Assembly (NCBI GenBank): GCA_963805455.1
Contig: CAWDUJ010000004.1
Coordinates: forward strand, 62,001-126,000
Direction of reading: 5' to 3'
Length of the DNA: 64,000 nt
Origin: VRUE01 sp963805455
GTDB lineage: Bacteria > Actinomycetota > Thermoleophilia > Solirubrobacterales > 70-9
The notes below the pieces were generated by a model. The model did no database searches and had not been told where the DNA came from. It was given only the letters and a program-made list of their open reading frames with translations. The position numbers and the translations under genes are program-made. Of the stretch, positions 26,113 to 34,055 are shown one piece after another (the stretch's first letter is position 1; each line of letters starts with the position of its first letter).

Positions 26113-26916
26113 CTAGGACGCGGCGGCTCGTTCCCGCTTTGCAGCGAGAAGGTCCGTCACCGGCTCCGGTGCCGGCTCCGGTGCCGGCTCGGCGGACTCG
26201 GCGCCGACCGCGACCGCCTCCGGGTCGAACCGGTACCCGACCCCGAAATGCGTGTGTATGTACTGCCACCCCGGTGAGCTCTTCTCGAGCTTCTGGCGCA
26301 GCTTGCGGATGAAGACGTCGACCGAGCGATCGCCGTGGGCCATCGCGTAGCCCCATACCCGCTGATAGATGGCCTCGCGCTCGAGAACCTGGCCTTCGGA
26401 CTCCGCCAGCAGCTGGAGGAGCTCGAACTCACGCCGGGTAAGGTCGAGGCTGGTGCCGGCGACAAAGGCCTGGAAGCGGTCGGCGCGGATCTCGAGCTCA
26501 CCGGCGACGACCGGGCCGGCCTCGATCTGGGGCCGGGCCCGGCGACGGCGCCGGAGGACGGCCTCGACCCTGGCGACGACCTCTTCGGGATGGCACGGCT
26601 TGCCGATCCAGTCGTCGACCCCGAGGCGTAGCCCGCGCACGCGCTGGGCGACGGTGGAGCGTTCGGTGCAGACGATGACCCCGAGGTCGGGGAGCATCCC
26701 GCAGATGCGCTCGAGGTAGGCCCAGCCTTCCTCGCCGATCACCGTCGGGTCGAGCAGGAGCGCGTTCAGCTTCATCGCCACCAGCTCCTCGGCGGGAATC
26801 CCGCCGCTGAGGGTCCGCTGCTGCCAGCCCGCCGCCTGGGTGCGTTTCGACAGCACGGTTACGAAACCGCTGTCGTCATCGATAACCGCGAGCCTGATCG
26901 TCTGCTGAGAGTTCAC
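26113..26916 (-). CDS. OmpR-family response regulator (PhoP/RegX3-like), orphan
   Basis: Response regulator of 267 residues from GTG 26916. Receiver: acidic pair DDDSG near residue 11, phospho-Asp in NALLLDPTVIG, Lys in WIGKPCHPEE. DNA-binding domain: LDLTRREFELLQLLAESEG, DRSVDVFIRKLRQKLE, HTHFGVGYRFDP. A Pro/Ala/Glu-rich tail of ~35 residues follows. No histidine kinase gene is adjacent on either side. Position next to pstS and the box arrays makes a phosphate role likely; this is inference. The GTG is inside GTTCACGTGAAT, itself a box-like palindrome. Confidence 0.9.
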   Translation of the reverse strand: MNSQQTIRLAVIDDDSGFVTVLSKRTQAAGWQQRTLSGGIPAEELVAMKLNALLLDPTVIGEEGWAYLERICGMLPDLGVIVCTERSTVAQRVRGLRLGVDDWIGKPCHPEEVVARVEAVLRRRRRARPQIEAGPVVAGELEIRADRFQAFVAGTSLDLTRREFELLQLLAESEGQVLEREAIYQRVWGYAMAHGDRSVDVFIRKLRQKLEKSSPGWQYIHTHFGVGYRFDPEAVAVGAESAEPAPEPAPEPVTDLLAAKRERAAAS

Positions 26917-27015
26917 GTGAATCGCAGTCCTGGGGGCGTCGTGCTTGCGTCGCCCGTACCTGAGGTGCGCCGATTGTATGCACGGCGAACGGCGGCGGAC
27001 GCCGGCCATGCCTGA

Positions 27016-27048
27016 GTTCACAGGATTTTCACAGGTTTTGCAGTCCAA
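27016..27048 (+). promoter_or_regulatory. PHO-box array on the plus strand, facing a gene-free region
   Basis: GTTCACAGGAT, TTTCACAGGTT and the weaker TTGCAGTCCAA are contiguous 11-nt units; the first two give TCACAGG-N4-TCACAGG. Orientation is opposite to the response-regulator gene to its left. In the other three arrays the repeats point toward the controlled gene, so here they point into 27050-27182. Confidence 0.68.
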
Positions 27049-27049
27049 A

Positions 27050-27182
27050 TTCCGCAAAAACGGTCCCCCCGCATTCTCCGGATATTCACCCCCCGGACCT
27101 CCCCGGCCGCGAGACTCGTGCCCTCACGAGACTCTCTCCCGTCTCCCGCGAACGGCCCACTGCCCCGGGCCGTTCGCTTTTT
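27050..27182 (+). ncRNA. Candidate Pho-controlled small RNA
   Basis: Inferred transcript of roughly 100-130 nt between the plus-strand PHO boxes and a strong terminator on the same strand. It contains no ORF with a ribosome site, and has one extra hairpin (CTCGTG CCCT CACGAG) just before the terminator. The 5' end is not defined: no clear -10 box was found. It would be antisense to no annotated gene. Confidence 0.4.
27148..27182 (+). terminator. Rho-independent terminator
   Basis: GCGAACGGCCC (27148-27158) and GGGCCGTTCGC (27167-27177) form a perfect 11-bp stem with an 8-nt loop, followed by five T. The T-run exists only for plus-strand transcription. No plus-strand gene ends here. Confidence 0.85.
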
Positions 27183-27365
27183 GTAGGGGCGTCTCCGTCG
27201 ACGGTCACAGGTCCGGATGCGGCCGAATGACCGGCGCAGTTCGGCACCTCCCCGGATTCCCACATAGCGCCGCTATGCGGGAACCGTGTCGTCGCCGCCC
27301 TGCTTGGCCCTCGTCCACCCCGAACCCGCGACCGCCTCCGTCGCCGCCCGCGAATTTCGGTGTTG

Positions 27366-28203
27366 TCAGGTCGAAGAGAGCACGCCGGTGGCGAGCATGA
27401 TCAGGATCAGCAGGCCGAGGATGACGCGGTAGGCGATGAAGATCGAGAAGTTGTGGTGGGCGACGTAGCGCAGGAGCCAGGCGATCGCGATGAAGGCGAC
27501 GACGAAGCTGACGAGGGTGGCGACGATCGTCGGGCCCCACCCGACGCCGCTCGAGATGTTGCTGAATTCGGTGACCCCCTCGAGGATCGCGGCGCCGGTG
27601 AGCGCCGGGATCGCGAGGAAGAACGACAGTCGGGTCACTGCGACGCGATCGATTTCGCGCAGGAGGCCGGCCGACATCGTCGCCCCGGATCGGGAGACGC
27701 CCGGGAATCAGCGCCACGCACTGGACGATGCCGATGATCAGGGTGTCGAGCCAGGTGACATCGGACTCGTGCCGGCGCAGGGTGGCCCGGCTGTCGGCGT
27801 AATACATCACCCCGCTCCACAGGATCAGGGCCCAGCCGACGAACCAGAGGCTTCGCAGGGTGGTCTCGATCTGGTCCTTGAAGGCGATGCCGACGATCAC
27901 GATCGGGATCGACCCGACGATCACCGCCCAGGCAAAGCGGTAGTCGGAGGCGCTGCGCTCCCTCGGGTCGCGGAGCCCGCGGACCCAGGCCGCGAGGAGC
28001 CTGACGACGTCCTCGCGGAGGAAGACCAGGGTCGCGGCGATCGCCCCGAACTGGATGATCGCCGTGAAGGCGGTGATTTCGGGATCGTCGGTCGGGTGGT
28101 TGAGGAGCACCTCGAGGACGGTCAGGTGGCCGGTGCTCGAGATCGGCAGGAACTCGGTGATCCCCTCGACGACGCCGAAGAGAATGGCTTCCCACCAATC
28201 CAT
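27366..28203 (-). pseudogene. uppP: Undecaprenyl-diphosphatase UppP/BacA, frameshifted once
   Basis: Membrane phosphatase that recycles the lipid carrier for cell-wall synthesis. From ATG 28203: GVVEGITEFLPISSTGHL (catalytic Glu-rich motif), several membrane helices, and QCVALIPG; then the frame breaks in the CCC/GGG run at 27700-27705. The other frame gives GVSRSGATMSAGLLREIDR, the second conserved motif with the catalytic Arg/Ser, to the stop at 27366. Removing one G restores a normal ~278-residue protein. Confidence 0.88.
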
Positions 28204-28264
28204 CGGCTAAGCATCCTAGGGGAGCGACATTAAAGATCCGCCCGGGTCCGATAGATTTGGCGGA

Positions 28265-28517
28265 GTGAAGCCGTCGCCGCACAAATGTCGCCTCGGCCCT
28301 GCTGGCGGCGCTCGCGATTTCGCTCCTCGCCGCGCCCGCGGCCCTCGCCGAGAACGGCACCGGGCTCGCCGGGCCGCTCACCGACAAGACCGTCACCTTC
28401 TTCTGCTTCGGCGTGATCATCTTCTTCGCGGCCCTGCCGATCGTCCTCTCGTTGATCCAGCGCCGGCTGGAGAAGAAAAAGGAAGCGCGGCAGTACGACC
28501 TCAACCGCTTCGGCTGA
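28265..28517 (+). pseudogene. Small single-span exported/membrane protein, frame break near the N-terminus
   Basis: The meaningful frame reads SALLAALAISLLAAPAALAEN (split: ALLAALAISLLAAPAALA, a signal), a membrane helix TFFCFGVIIFFAALPIVLSL (split: FGVIIFFAALPIVLSL) and a basic tail RRLEKKKEARQYDLNRFG. It has no start codon after an in-frame TGA; GTG 28265 (MKPSPHK) is one frame away and joins if one base is added or lost near 28285. Divergent from uppP. Function unknown. Confidence 0.5.
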
Positions 28518-28520
28518 CGC

Positions 28521-29369
28521 CTAGCTGAGCGTGAATCCGGAGAGCAGGCGTTTCTCGCTCTCCCCCTCGATCTTGGCGACGACCTCTACCCGCCCCTCGA
28601 GCGGCGTGCCGCGGATCTTCGTCGCCAGCAGGTCGTCGACCTGGAAGATCCCGGCCGAGTTGTTGAGGTCGATCTCGATCCGCACCGCGCGCTCCTCCCC
28701 GGCCTCGATCCGGACCTCGTCGACGGCCGCGGCCGAGATCGAGTGGATCCCCTCGCGTCCCGCCTCCATCGGGATCCGGATCCGGCCCTGCGCCATGTCG
28801 AGCGCATCGGCGACGCGGACGACTCCGGCCTCGACCGTGTAGGGCTCGCCGCGGCGGCGGTGGCCGATGATCGCGTGGAGGATCTCGGAGGCGATCACGG
28901 TCCGTTTCGGCTCACGATAGGCGTCGGCGAGAAGCCGATCGAGGGCGCCCGCAGCGAGGAAGAGGCTGTAGGCCTCGTGGTCGTTGCGGTGGATCGACAT
29001 CCCGATGTCGTGGAGCAGGGCGCCGCCGGCGACGACCACCTCGGCGTCCCGCGAGGGGAGCCCGTGGTCGGTGACAACCGCCGGCTCGACGCCGGCCTTG
29101 ACCAGCAGCCGCAGCAGCCGCAGCGCGATGTTGAGGACGATCTGCATGTGGACCCAGGAGTGGTCTGACATCCCGAGCCGTTCGGCGTGCACCTGGGCCA
29201 TGTACCACCAGGTGCGCACCTGCTCGTCCTCGTTCACAGCCGAGAGGAAGCTCTCGAGCTTGCGATTGCCCCGGGTTGGCGCCCGGACCTCCGACTCGGC
29301 GATCGCCTCCTCGAGCGGCTTGCGAGCAGGCCCGTCGGGGTCCGGAGCGGGAACTCGCTCTTCATTCAT
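28521..29369 (-). CDS. HD-domain phosphohydrolase
   Basis: A 282-residue metal-dependent HD hydrolase. His in SDHSWVHMQIV, the HD pair in GGALLHDIGMSIHRNDHEAYS, further His in ILHAIIGHRRRG and Asp in VRVADALDMAQGR give the full H..HD..H..H..D set. The C-terminal ~90 residues (beta-rich, IEIDLNNSAGIFQVDDLL) look like a separate small domain. Substrate unknown; relatives act on nucleotides. A dispersed repeat copy lies just upstream of the ATG. Confidence 0.85.
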   Translation of the reverse strand: MNEERVPAPDPDGPARKPLEEAIAESEVRAPTRGNRKLESFLSAVNEDEQVRTWWYMAQVHAERLGMSDHSWVHMQIVLNIALRLLRLLVKAGVEPAVVTDHGLPSRDAEVVVAGGALLHDIGMSIHRNDHEAYSLFLAAGALDRLLADAYREPKRTVIASEILHAIIGHRRRGEPYTVEAGVVRVADALDMAQGRIRIPMEAGREGIHSISAAAVDEVRIEAGEERAVRIEIDLNNSAGIFQVDDLLATKIRGTPLEGRVEVVAKIEGESEKRLLSGFTLS

Positions 29370-29377
29370 GACAAATC

Positions 29378-29440
29378 CTCGCGCTTCACTCGCTGCGCGA
29401 AGAAACAGAAGATGACGCTTGCCCGCTCCGCGCTCACGAG
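29378..29440 (-). repeat. Dispersed 60-bp repeat, copy A
   Basis: On the minus strand it begins GTGAGCGCGGAGCGGGCAAG and ends TTCGCGCAGCGAGTGAAGCG; TCGCGC and GCGCGA near its 3' end can pair. It lies just before the HD-domain gene start. Two relatives are at 29487-29547 and 34056-34115. Confidence 0.7.
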
Positions 29441-29486
29441 AGGAGATCGTAGGGGAGAGGAAGGCGCGACCCGCCCAAACAATGGA

Positions 29487-29547
29487 TCGCGCTTCGCTCG
29501 CGGCGCGAAAATCAGAAGATGACGCTTGCTCGCTCCGCGCTCACGAG
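29487..29547 (-). repeat. Dispersed 60-bp repeat, copy B
   Basis: Same strand and layout as copy A, 46 bp away: GTGAGCGCGGAGCGAGCAAG at its start, TCATCTTCTG in the middle as in A, and TTCGCGCCGCGAGCGAAGCG at its end. Its first bases contain the stop codon of the Rpf-like gene. Confidence 0.7.
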
Positions 29548-30035
29548 CCGCAGATGGGCCAGGGGCTGGAGCCCGAGGCCGTGTACAGCAGCGCCGCGCG
29601 GTAGTCCTGCTCGGCCTCGGGGGCCGCGGCGGGATCACCGGAGCCGCCGACCGAGGCCCATGTTTCGTGGCTGAACTGGTATTTGCCGCGGTAGGTGCCG
29701 TCTGAGGAGACGATCGTCGGGTCGCCGCCCGACTCGCAGGAGGCGATCGCTTCCAGGGTCGAGAGCGAGACGCCACCCGGAAGGGTCGCGAACGCCTCGC
29801 GCCGCTGCCGGCGCTGTTCGGCCCGGTGGGCGGCGCGAATCCGCTTCAGGCCGACGTCGATCGCGTGGTGGAAGTCGGTCGCCGGCCGGTAGAGGACGTC
29901 GAGCGCCGCCGGGTGGGCGTCGCCGAGGCCGATGTGCTGAGCCGGCTCGCCATCGCGGCCGGCGCCGACGGCGACCGAGGGAAGCGCGAGGATCGCGATC
30001 AGGGCAAGGACTGAATATGTGTGCTTTGTGAGCAA
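29541..30035 (-). CDS. Secreted Rpf-like transglycosylase
   Basis: A 164-residue exported protein: hydrophobic signal (SVLALIAILALPSVAVGA), a ~70-residue linker, then the resuscitation-promoting-factor fold: LEAIASCESGGDPTIVSSDG (catalytic Glu in CESGG), GKYQFSHETWASVGG and a C-terminal ICGS. It should cleave cell-wall glycan. The only start in frame is TTG 30035 without a ribosome site. A frame shifted by one, from ATG 30081 with GAGG 6 nt upstream (MPLTLRRREPSHGS), would join it if an indel sits near 30017, so the N-terminus is uncertain. Confidence 0.82.
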   Translation of the reverse strand: MLTKHTYSVLALIAILALPSVAVGAGRDGEPAQHIGLGDAHPAALDVLYRPATDFHHAIDVGLKRIRAAHRAEQRRQRREAFATLPGGVSLSTLEAIASCESGGDPTIVSSDGTYRGKYQFSHETWASVGGSGDPAAAPEAEQDYRAALLYTASGSSPWPICGS

Positions 30036-30161
30036 GCGGGGAACCGTGGCTGGGTTCTCGTCGCCGCAGAGTGAGGGGCATCACAGACCTCACATTCATC
30101 GCGCCAAACGCCACAAGCTCAGGCACGCCTCCAGACTTCTGAACCGAACCTGAACCTTGTC

Positions 30162-31055
30162 TTGCAGGGAGTTTTTGCGTTTCTTGGGGATGATTGGCCG
30201 ATCGAAGACGTCCATCGGACATCGCGGCTGCTCCTCGCCTGCCCCGACCGGCCGGGGCTGATCGCCGCCGTCAGCGGCTTCCTTGCCGAGGCCGGGCTCA
30301 ACATCGTCGACGCCGACCAGCACTCCAGCCACGAGGGGCGCTTCTTCATGCGGATGGCGTTCGAGCCACCCGCGCAGGCCGACCGCGCAGCCCTCCAGCG
30401 GCGCTTCCGGGAGGAGATCGCGGAGCCGTTCGAGATGGAGCACCGGTTTGCCGAGTCGAGCGATCCGAAGCGGATCGCGGTGATGGTCTCGCGCGAAGAC
30501 CACTGCCTCTCCGACCTGCTCTGGCGCTGGCGCAGCGGCGAGCTCGGCGCCGATATCGTCTGCGTCATCTCCAACCACCCCGACCACGCCGAGCAGGTCT
30601 CCTCGCTCGGCCTTCCCTTCCATCACGTGCCGGTCGACGCCGACAACCGGCCCGCGGCGGAGGCGCGGGCGCTGGAGCTGCTCGGCGAGGGGGTCGATTT
30701 GCTCGTCCTCGCCCGCTACATGCAGATCCTCAGCGGCGAGTTCCTGCGCCGGCTGGAGGCGCCGGCGATCAACATCCACCACAGCTTCCTGCCGGCTTTC
30801 GTCGGGGCCGACCCCTACGCCCGCGCCCACGAGCGCGGGGTGAAGCTGATCGGCGCCACCGCCCACTACGTCACCGAGGAGCTCGACGCCGGCCCGATCA
30901 TCGACCAGGACGTGACCAGGGTCAGCCACCGCGACGAGACCGAGGACCTGATGCGGATCGGCCGCGATATCGAGCGCCTCGTCCTCGCCCGCGCCGTCAC
31001 GGCACACGTCGACGACCGGGTTCTTCTCGACGGAGCGCGGACGATCGTCTTCTGA
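30162..31055 (+). CDS. purU: Formyltetrahydrofolate deformylase
   Basis: An N-terminal ACT domain (LLLACPDRPGLIAAVSGFLAE) is followed by a formyltransferase-type hydrolase domain with the catalytic trio: Asn-His in INIHHSFLPAF, and Asp in EELDAGPIIDQD. It frees formate from 10-formyl-THF and so balances one-carbon units. About 297 residues if the TTG at 30162 is used; no ATG or GTG exists upstream of the ACT domain in frame and no ribosome site is visible, so the start is uncertain and an indel here is possible. Confidence 0.9.
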   Translation: MQGVFAFLGDDWPIEDVHRTSRLLLACPDRPGLIAAVSGFLAEAGLNIVDADQHSSHEGRFFMRMAFEPPAQADRAALQRRFREEIAEPFEMEHRFAESSDPKRIAVMVSREDHCLSDLLWRWRSGELGADIVCVISNHPDHAEQVSSLGLPFHHVPVDADNRPAAEARALELLGEGVDLLVLARYMQILSGEFLRRLEAPAINIHHSFLPAFVGADPYARAHERGVKLIGATAHYVTEELDAGPIIDQDVTRVSHRDETEDLMRIGRDIERLVLARAVTAHVDDRVLLDGARTIVF

Positions 31056-31081
31056 GCGGCCCGGTTACGTAGCCTCCAGTT

Positions 31082-31594
31082 ATGGACCGTGATGAGCTGC
31101 GAGCGATACAGACGCCTCTGAAGGAGCGATACGCGGAGAGCCCCGAGGCCGCCCAGGTGACGCTGCGGGCCGACGGCGCCCTCGGCGAGGGCGTGACCTG
31201 CTCGGTCGAGACGGGCCGGGCGATCGCGGCAGCAGGCCTGCATCCGGCGGCGGGCGGGGACGGCACCCTGCTCTGCTCGGGCGACATGCTCCTCGAGGCG
31301 CTGGTCGCCTGCGCCGGGGTGACGATGCAGGCGGTCGCGACCTCGATCGGCGTCTCGATCGAGCGCGGGCGGGTCAGCGCCGAGGGCGACCTCGACTTCC
31401 GCGGCACGCTCTCGGTCGAGAGTATGGCGCCGGTCGGATTCGCTGCGATCCGGCTCAGCTTCGAGCTCGAGACCGATGCCACCGAGAAGGAGATCGAGAC
31501 GCTGCTGAAGCTGACCGAGCGCTACTGCACGGTTTTCCAGACCCTCGCCACCCCACCCCAGCTCAATGCCCGGGCCACTACGACACCTGGGTGA
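31082..31594 (+). CDS. OsmC-family peroxide-reductase-like protein
   Basis: A 170-residue protein with the OsmC/Ohr fold. LEALVACAGVTMQAVATSIG supplies the first Cys on the central helix and LTERYCTVFQTL the second, the pair that reduces organic peroxides in this family. A ~70-residue N-terminal section precedes the canonical domain. The 3' end overlaps the next gene's start by 29 nt. Confidence 0.85.
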   Translation: MDRDELRAIQTPLKERYAESPEAAQVTLRADGALGEGVTCSVETGRAIAAAGLHPAAGGDGTLLCSGDMLLEALVACAGVTMQAVATSIGVSIERGRVSAEGDLDFRGTLSVESMAPVGFAAIRLSFELETDATEKEIETLLKLTERYCTVFQTLATPPQLNARATTTPG

Positions 31595-32492
31595 GCTGGC
31601 TCGCGCCCGCGCGACACGGCGCACCTCCGAACGCGACGACGGGCAGGCCCTCGACGAGTTGGAGACCCGGCAACTGGAGCTGCCGGCCGGACTGGAGATC
31701 GAATGGCTCGGGGTCTCCGGTTACCGCCTCACCTGCGAGGGCCAGACGCTCTTCATCGACCCCTACCTCTCGCGGGTGCCGTTCCGCGACATCCTCCTGC
31801 GCCGCCCGAACCTGCCCCAGGCCGCCACCCTCGACCGTTTCCTGCGGGCCCCGGGGCCCGTCGCCGGAGTCCTCGTCGGCCACACCCACTTCGACCACGC
31901 GGTCGATGCCCCCGAGATCGCCCGCCGCCACGGCTGCAAGGCCTACGGGTCGAGCTCGCTCGTCAACCTGATGGCGCTGCACGGGCTCGCCGACCGAGCG
32001 GTGGAGGTCGTGCCCTACCGGACCTACGAGCTGGGCCCGTTCGAGGTCAGCTTCACGCCCAGCCTGCATTCGAAGCTGCTTCTCGGCCTCGCCGTCCCCT
32101 TCGACGGTGAACTCACCTGCGAGCACCTCGACTCCCTCGCCCCGGGCGCCTATCGCTGCGGCCAGGTCTGGGGGATCTCGATCAGGGTCGGCGGGATCAC
32201 GCTCTACCACCAGGGCAGCGCGAACCTGGTCGACGACGCGATCCGGGAGCAGGGGGTCGACGTCTTCCTCGCCGGGGTCGCCGGCCGCAGCTTCACCGAG
32301 TCCTACTGGAAGCGGATCCTGCCGAAGCTCCAGCCGCGGGTTGTGGTGCCGACCCATTACGACAACTTCTTCCGCCCGCTCGGGCGCCCGATCGAGTTCG
32401 TCGCCAACGCCCAGGTCGCCAGGCTGCCGGACGAGATCGCCGGAGTCAGCCCTGAGATCGATCTTGTGGCGCTTCCCCGCTCCGACGCCTAG
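31566..32492 (+). CDS. Metallo-beta-lactamase-fold hydrolase (UlaG/RomA-like)
   Basis: A 308-residue protein with the zinc motif GHTHFDHAVD, a later His in SLHSKLL and PTHYDNFF, and a first strand LEIEWLGVSGYRLTCEG, as in UlaG-like hydrolases and NAPE-PLD relatives. ATG 31566 is inside the OsmC gene end; the first ~40 residues are Arg-rich, and a later start is possible. Its TAG overlaps the CTA of the convergent DUF1697 gene. Confidence 0.85.
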   Translation: MPGPLRHLGELARARATRRTSERDDGQALDELETRQLELPAGLEIEWLGVSGYRLTCEGQTLFIDPYLSRVPFRDILLRRPNLPQAATLDRFLRAPGPVAGVLVGHTHFDHAVDAPEIARRHGCKAYGSSSLVNLMALHGLADRAVEVVPYRTYELGPFEVSFTPSLHSKLLLGLAVPFDGELTCEHLDSLAPGAYRCGQVWGISIRVGGITLYHQGSANLVDDAIREQGVDVFLAGVAGRSFTESYWKRILPKLQPRVVVPTHYDNFFRPLGRPIEFVANAQVARLPDEIAGVSPEIDLVALPRSDA

Positions 32493-33037
32493 CCGCCGAA
32501 ATACCTGGCTGCGATCTGCTCGACCGTGCCCATCGTCCGAGTGGTGGTCAGCCCGAGGGCGGCCTCGACACCCTTCAGGTCGAGCTCGGAGTCGGACATG
32601 CCGCCACTCGGCAGCCAGTAGAGCTCGCGCCCCTCGAGCGCCAGGAGGTCGTCACCGGTCGCAAGGGCGAGTGCCTCCCGCCGCGCCTTGGCCGGCGGCT
32701 TCTTCTGCAGCAACACGACCTGGAGCTTTCCCTTCGACGCTTCGAGCTGCGCCGGCTTGAACGGCTTGCCGGATGCGATCACCCGGACCTCCGCGGCGCT
32801 GCGTAGAAACACCGGAACCTCGTACCCGAGTGAGTCCGCGAGGCCCTCTTCGAGGCGGTCGGAGATCTGCCGCTCGGTGCCTCGGTCCGAGCTGAAAACG
32901 ACGTTGCCGCTCGCCCTGAAGGCCTCGACCTCCTCGAAGCCGATCCCGGAGACCGCCGCGGCTAGATCCCCGTTCGTGACCCGACGGCCGCCGAGATTCA
33001 TCCCCCGCAGGAAGGCGGCACAGGTCGTCGTCGACAT
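32489..33037 (-). CDS. DUF1697 family protein
   Basis: A 182-residue cytosolic protein with the family opening AAFLRGMNLGGRRVTNGDL and the conserved FRASGNVVFSSD. Function of the family is not established. ATG 33037 gives the standard N-terminus. It converges on the metallo-hydrolase gene, sharing a CTAG at the two stop codons. Confidence 0.88.
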   Translation of the reverse strand: MSTTTCAAFLRGMNLGGRRVTNGDLAAAVSGIGFEEVEAFRASGNVVFSSDRGTERQISDRLEEGLADSLGYEVPVFLRSAAEVRVIASGKPFKPAQLEASKGKLQVVLLQKKPPAKARREALALATGDDLLALEGRELYWLPSGGMSDSELDLKGVEAALGLTTTRTMGTVEQIAARYFGG

Positions 33038-33082
33038 CCGGCCCAGGGTACGGTGCCGGCGGCGAACTGGGAAGCTCGGGGC

Positions 33083-33652
33083 GTGAGGGATTTCCACCGC
33101 CTTCCGGATGACCTGCCGGTTCCCGAGGACGACGGCGCCGCCGACCACCTCGCCGGGCTTGCGCTGCCCGACCTGAGCCTGCCGTCGACCGCAGGAGGCG
33201 CCGCCAAGACAGGCCTTGCCGCGCTCGGCTCGGGACTTCTCGTCGCCTATGTCTACCCGCGGACCGGGGTCCCGGACCGGCCCCTGCCCGCGGGCTGGGA
33301 CGAGATCCCGGGCGCCCGCGGCTGCACGCCTCAGAGCTGCGCCTATCGCGACGCCCTCGCCGAGTTCGACGCCCTCGGCGTCACCGTGGTCGGAATCAGC
33401 GCCCAGAGCCCCGCCGAACAGCGCGAGTTCGCCGATCGCGAGCACATCCCCTTCCCGCTCCTGAGCGACGACGGCCTCCGACTAGCCGCCGAGCTGCGCC
33501 TTCCCACCTTCGAGGTCGAGGGGACGACGCTCTATCGGCGCCTGACGATGGTCGCCGAGGGAGGGCGGATCGCGAAGGCCTTCTACCCGGTCTTCCCGCC
33601 CGACCGAGACGCCTCCGAGGTGCTCGCCTGGCTGCGGACGGCCTCGAAATAG
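33083..33652 (+). CDS. Peroxiredoxin (BCP/PrxQ-like)
   Basis: Thioredoxin-fold peroxidase of 189 residues from GTG 33083. VAYVYPRTGVPDRPL leads to GARGCTPQSCAYRD, a PrxQ-like active site in which the Cys follows TPQS, five residues after another Cys. VVGISAQSPAEQREFA and FPLLSDDGLRLAAEL follow as in the AhpC/TSA family. The start is preferred over an upstream ATG because the latter overlaps the divergent DUF1697 promoter region. Confidence 0.88.
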   Translation: MRDFHRLPDDLPVPEDDGAADHLAGLALPDLSLPSTAGGAAKTGLAALGSGLLVAYVYPRTGVPDRPLPAGWDEIPGARGCTPQSCAYRDALAEFDALGVTVVGISAQSPAEQREFADREHIPFPLLSDDGLRLAAELRLPTFEVEGTTLYRRLTMVAEGGRIAKAFYPVFPPDRDASEVLAWLRTASK

Positions 33653-33664
33653 GCCGGTGATCGA

Positions 33665-34022
33665 TGGAGGCGGCCGGAATTGAACCGGCGTCCCTGGTCG
33701 TAGCGCGAAGGCGTCTACAGGCATAGCCGGCGCTTGATTCTCGTCTCCCGGGGTCCGCGCCGGCGGGCACTGCGGAAGATAAAGCCCCTCAAATTTCCCC
33801 TGGCGGCCGAGGCGCTCCGCCTGGGTGAGCCCGCAATTGAAGCCGGAACCCCCCTCCGCGGGCGGGAGAGGGCCGACTCTCACCTACTTAGCTATTGACT
33901 AAGCAGCGAGGGCGAACTCATGGTCCGCACGTATTGGTTGGTGCCGGTGTTTTGCGAGGCCTCCGGCAACCTCGGCCTGCAACCGTTCGCACGGACCGAC
34001 CAGATCGAAGCCTGTCGCCCCC
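33665..34022 (-). ncRNA. ssrA: Transfer-messenger RNA (tmRNA)
   Basis: Rescues ribosomes stalled on broken mRNA. The 5' strand GGGGGCG (ending 34022) pairs with CGCCTCC at the 3' end to form the tRNA-like acceptor; GGTTCAATTCC is the T-loop; the CCA tail is not encoded. The internal reading frame gives a tag ending in ALAA. Stem-loop-rich sequence follows the tag stop. Length about 358 nt. smpB lies 3.4 kb away. Confidence 0.95.
33899..33955 (-). other. tmRNA tag reading frame
   Basis: From the resume codon GCA at 33955 the frame encodes AKHRHQPIRADHEFALAA then TAG. The FALAA end is the normal degradation signal for ClpXP-type and tail-specific proteases. The frame one base away (ending LLSQ) is rejected. 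Confidence 0.9.
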
Positions 34023-34055
34023 GTGCTATGTCTGCCTCAATTGTACGGTTCCCCG

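Larger units (their letters stand above)
26917..27365. other. 449-bp intergenic stretch with a box array, hairpins and an intrinsic terminator
   Basis: No convincing protein frame on either strand. It holds a plus-strand PHO-box pair (27016-27037), a small hairpin CTCGTG/CACGAG near 27116-27131 and a perfect terminator (27148-27182). From 27183 to 27365 I see nothing beyond a GC-rich spacer. Confidence 0.6.

Noticed and set aside
28265..28528. 87-codon frame from GTG 28265 as the real small protein
   Set aside because: It is Arg/Pro-rich without features, whereas the adjacent frame holds a signal peptide and a membrane helix ending in a proper stop.
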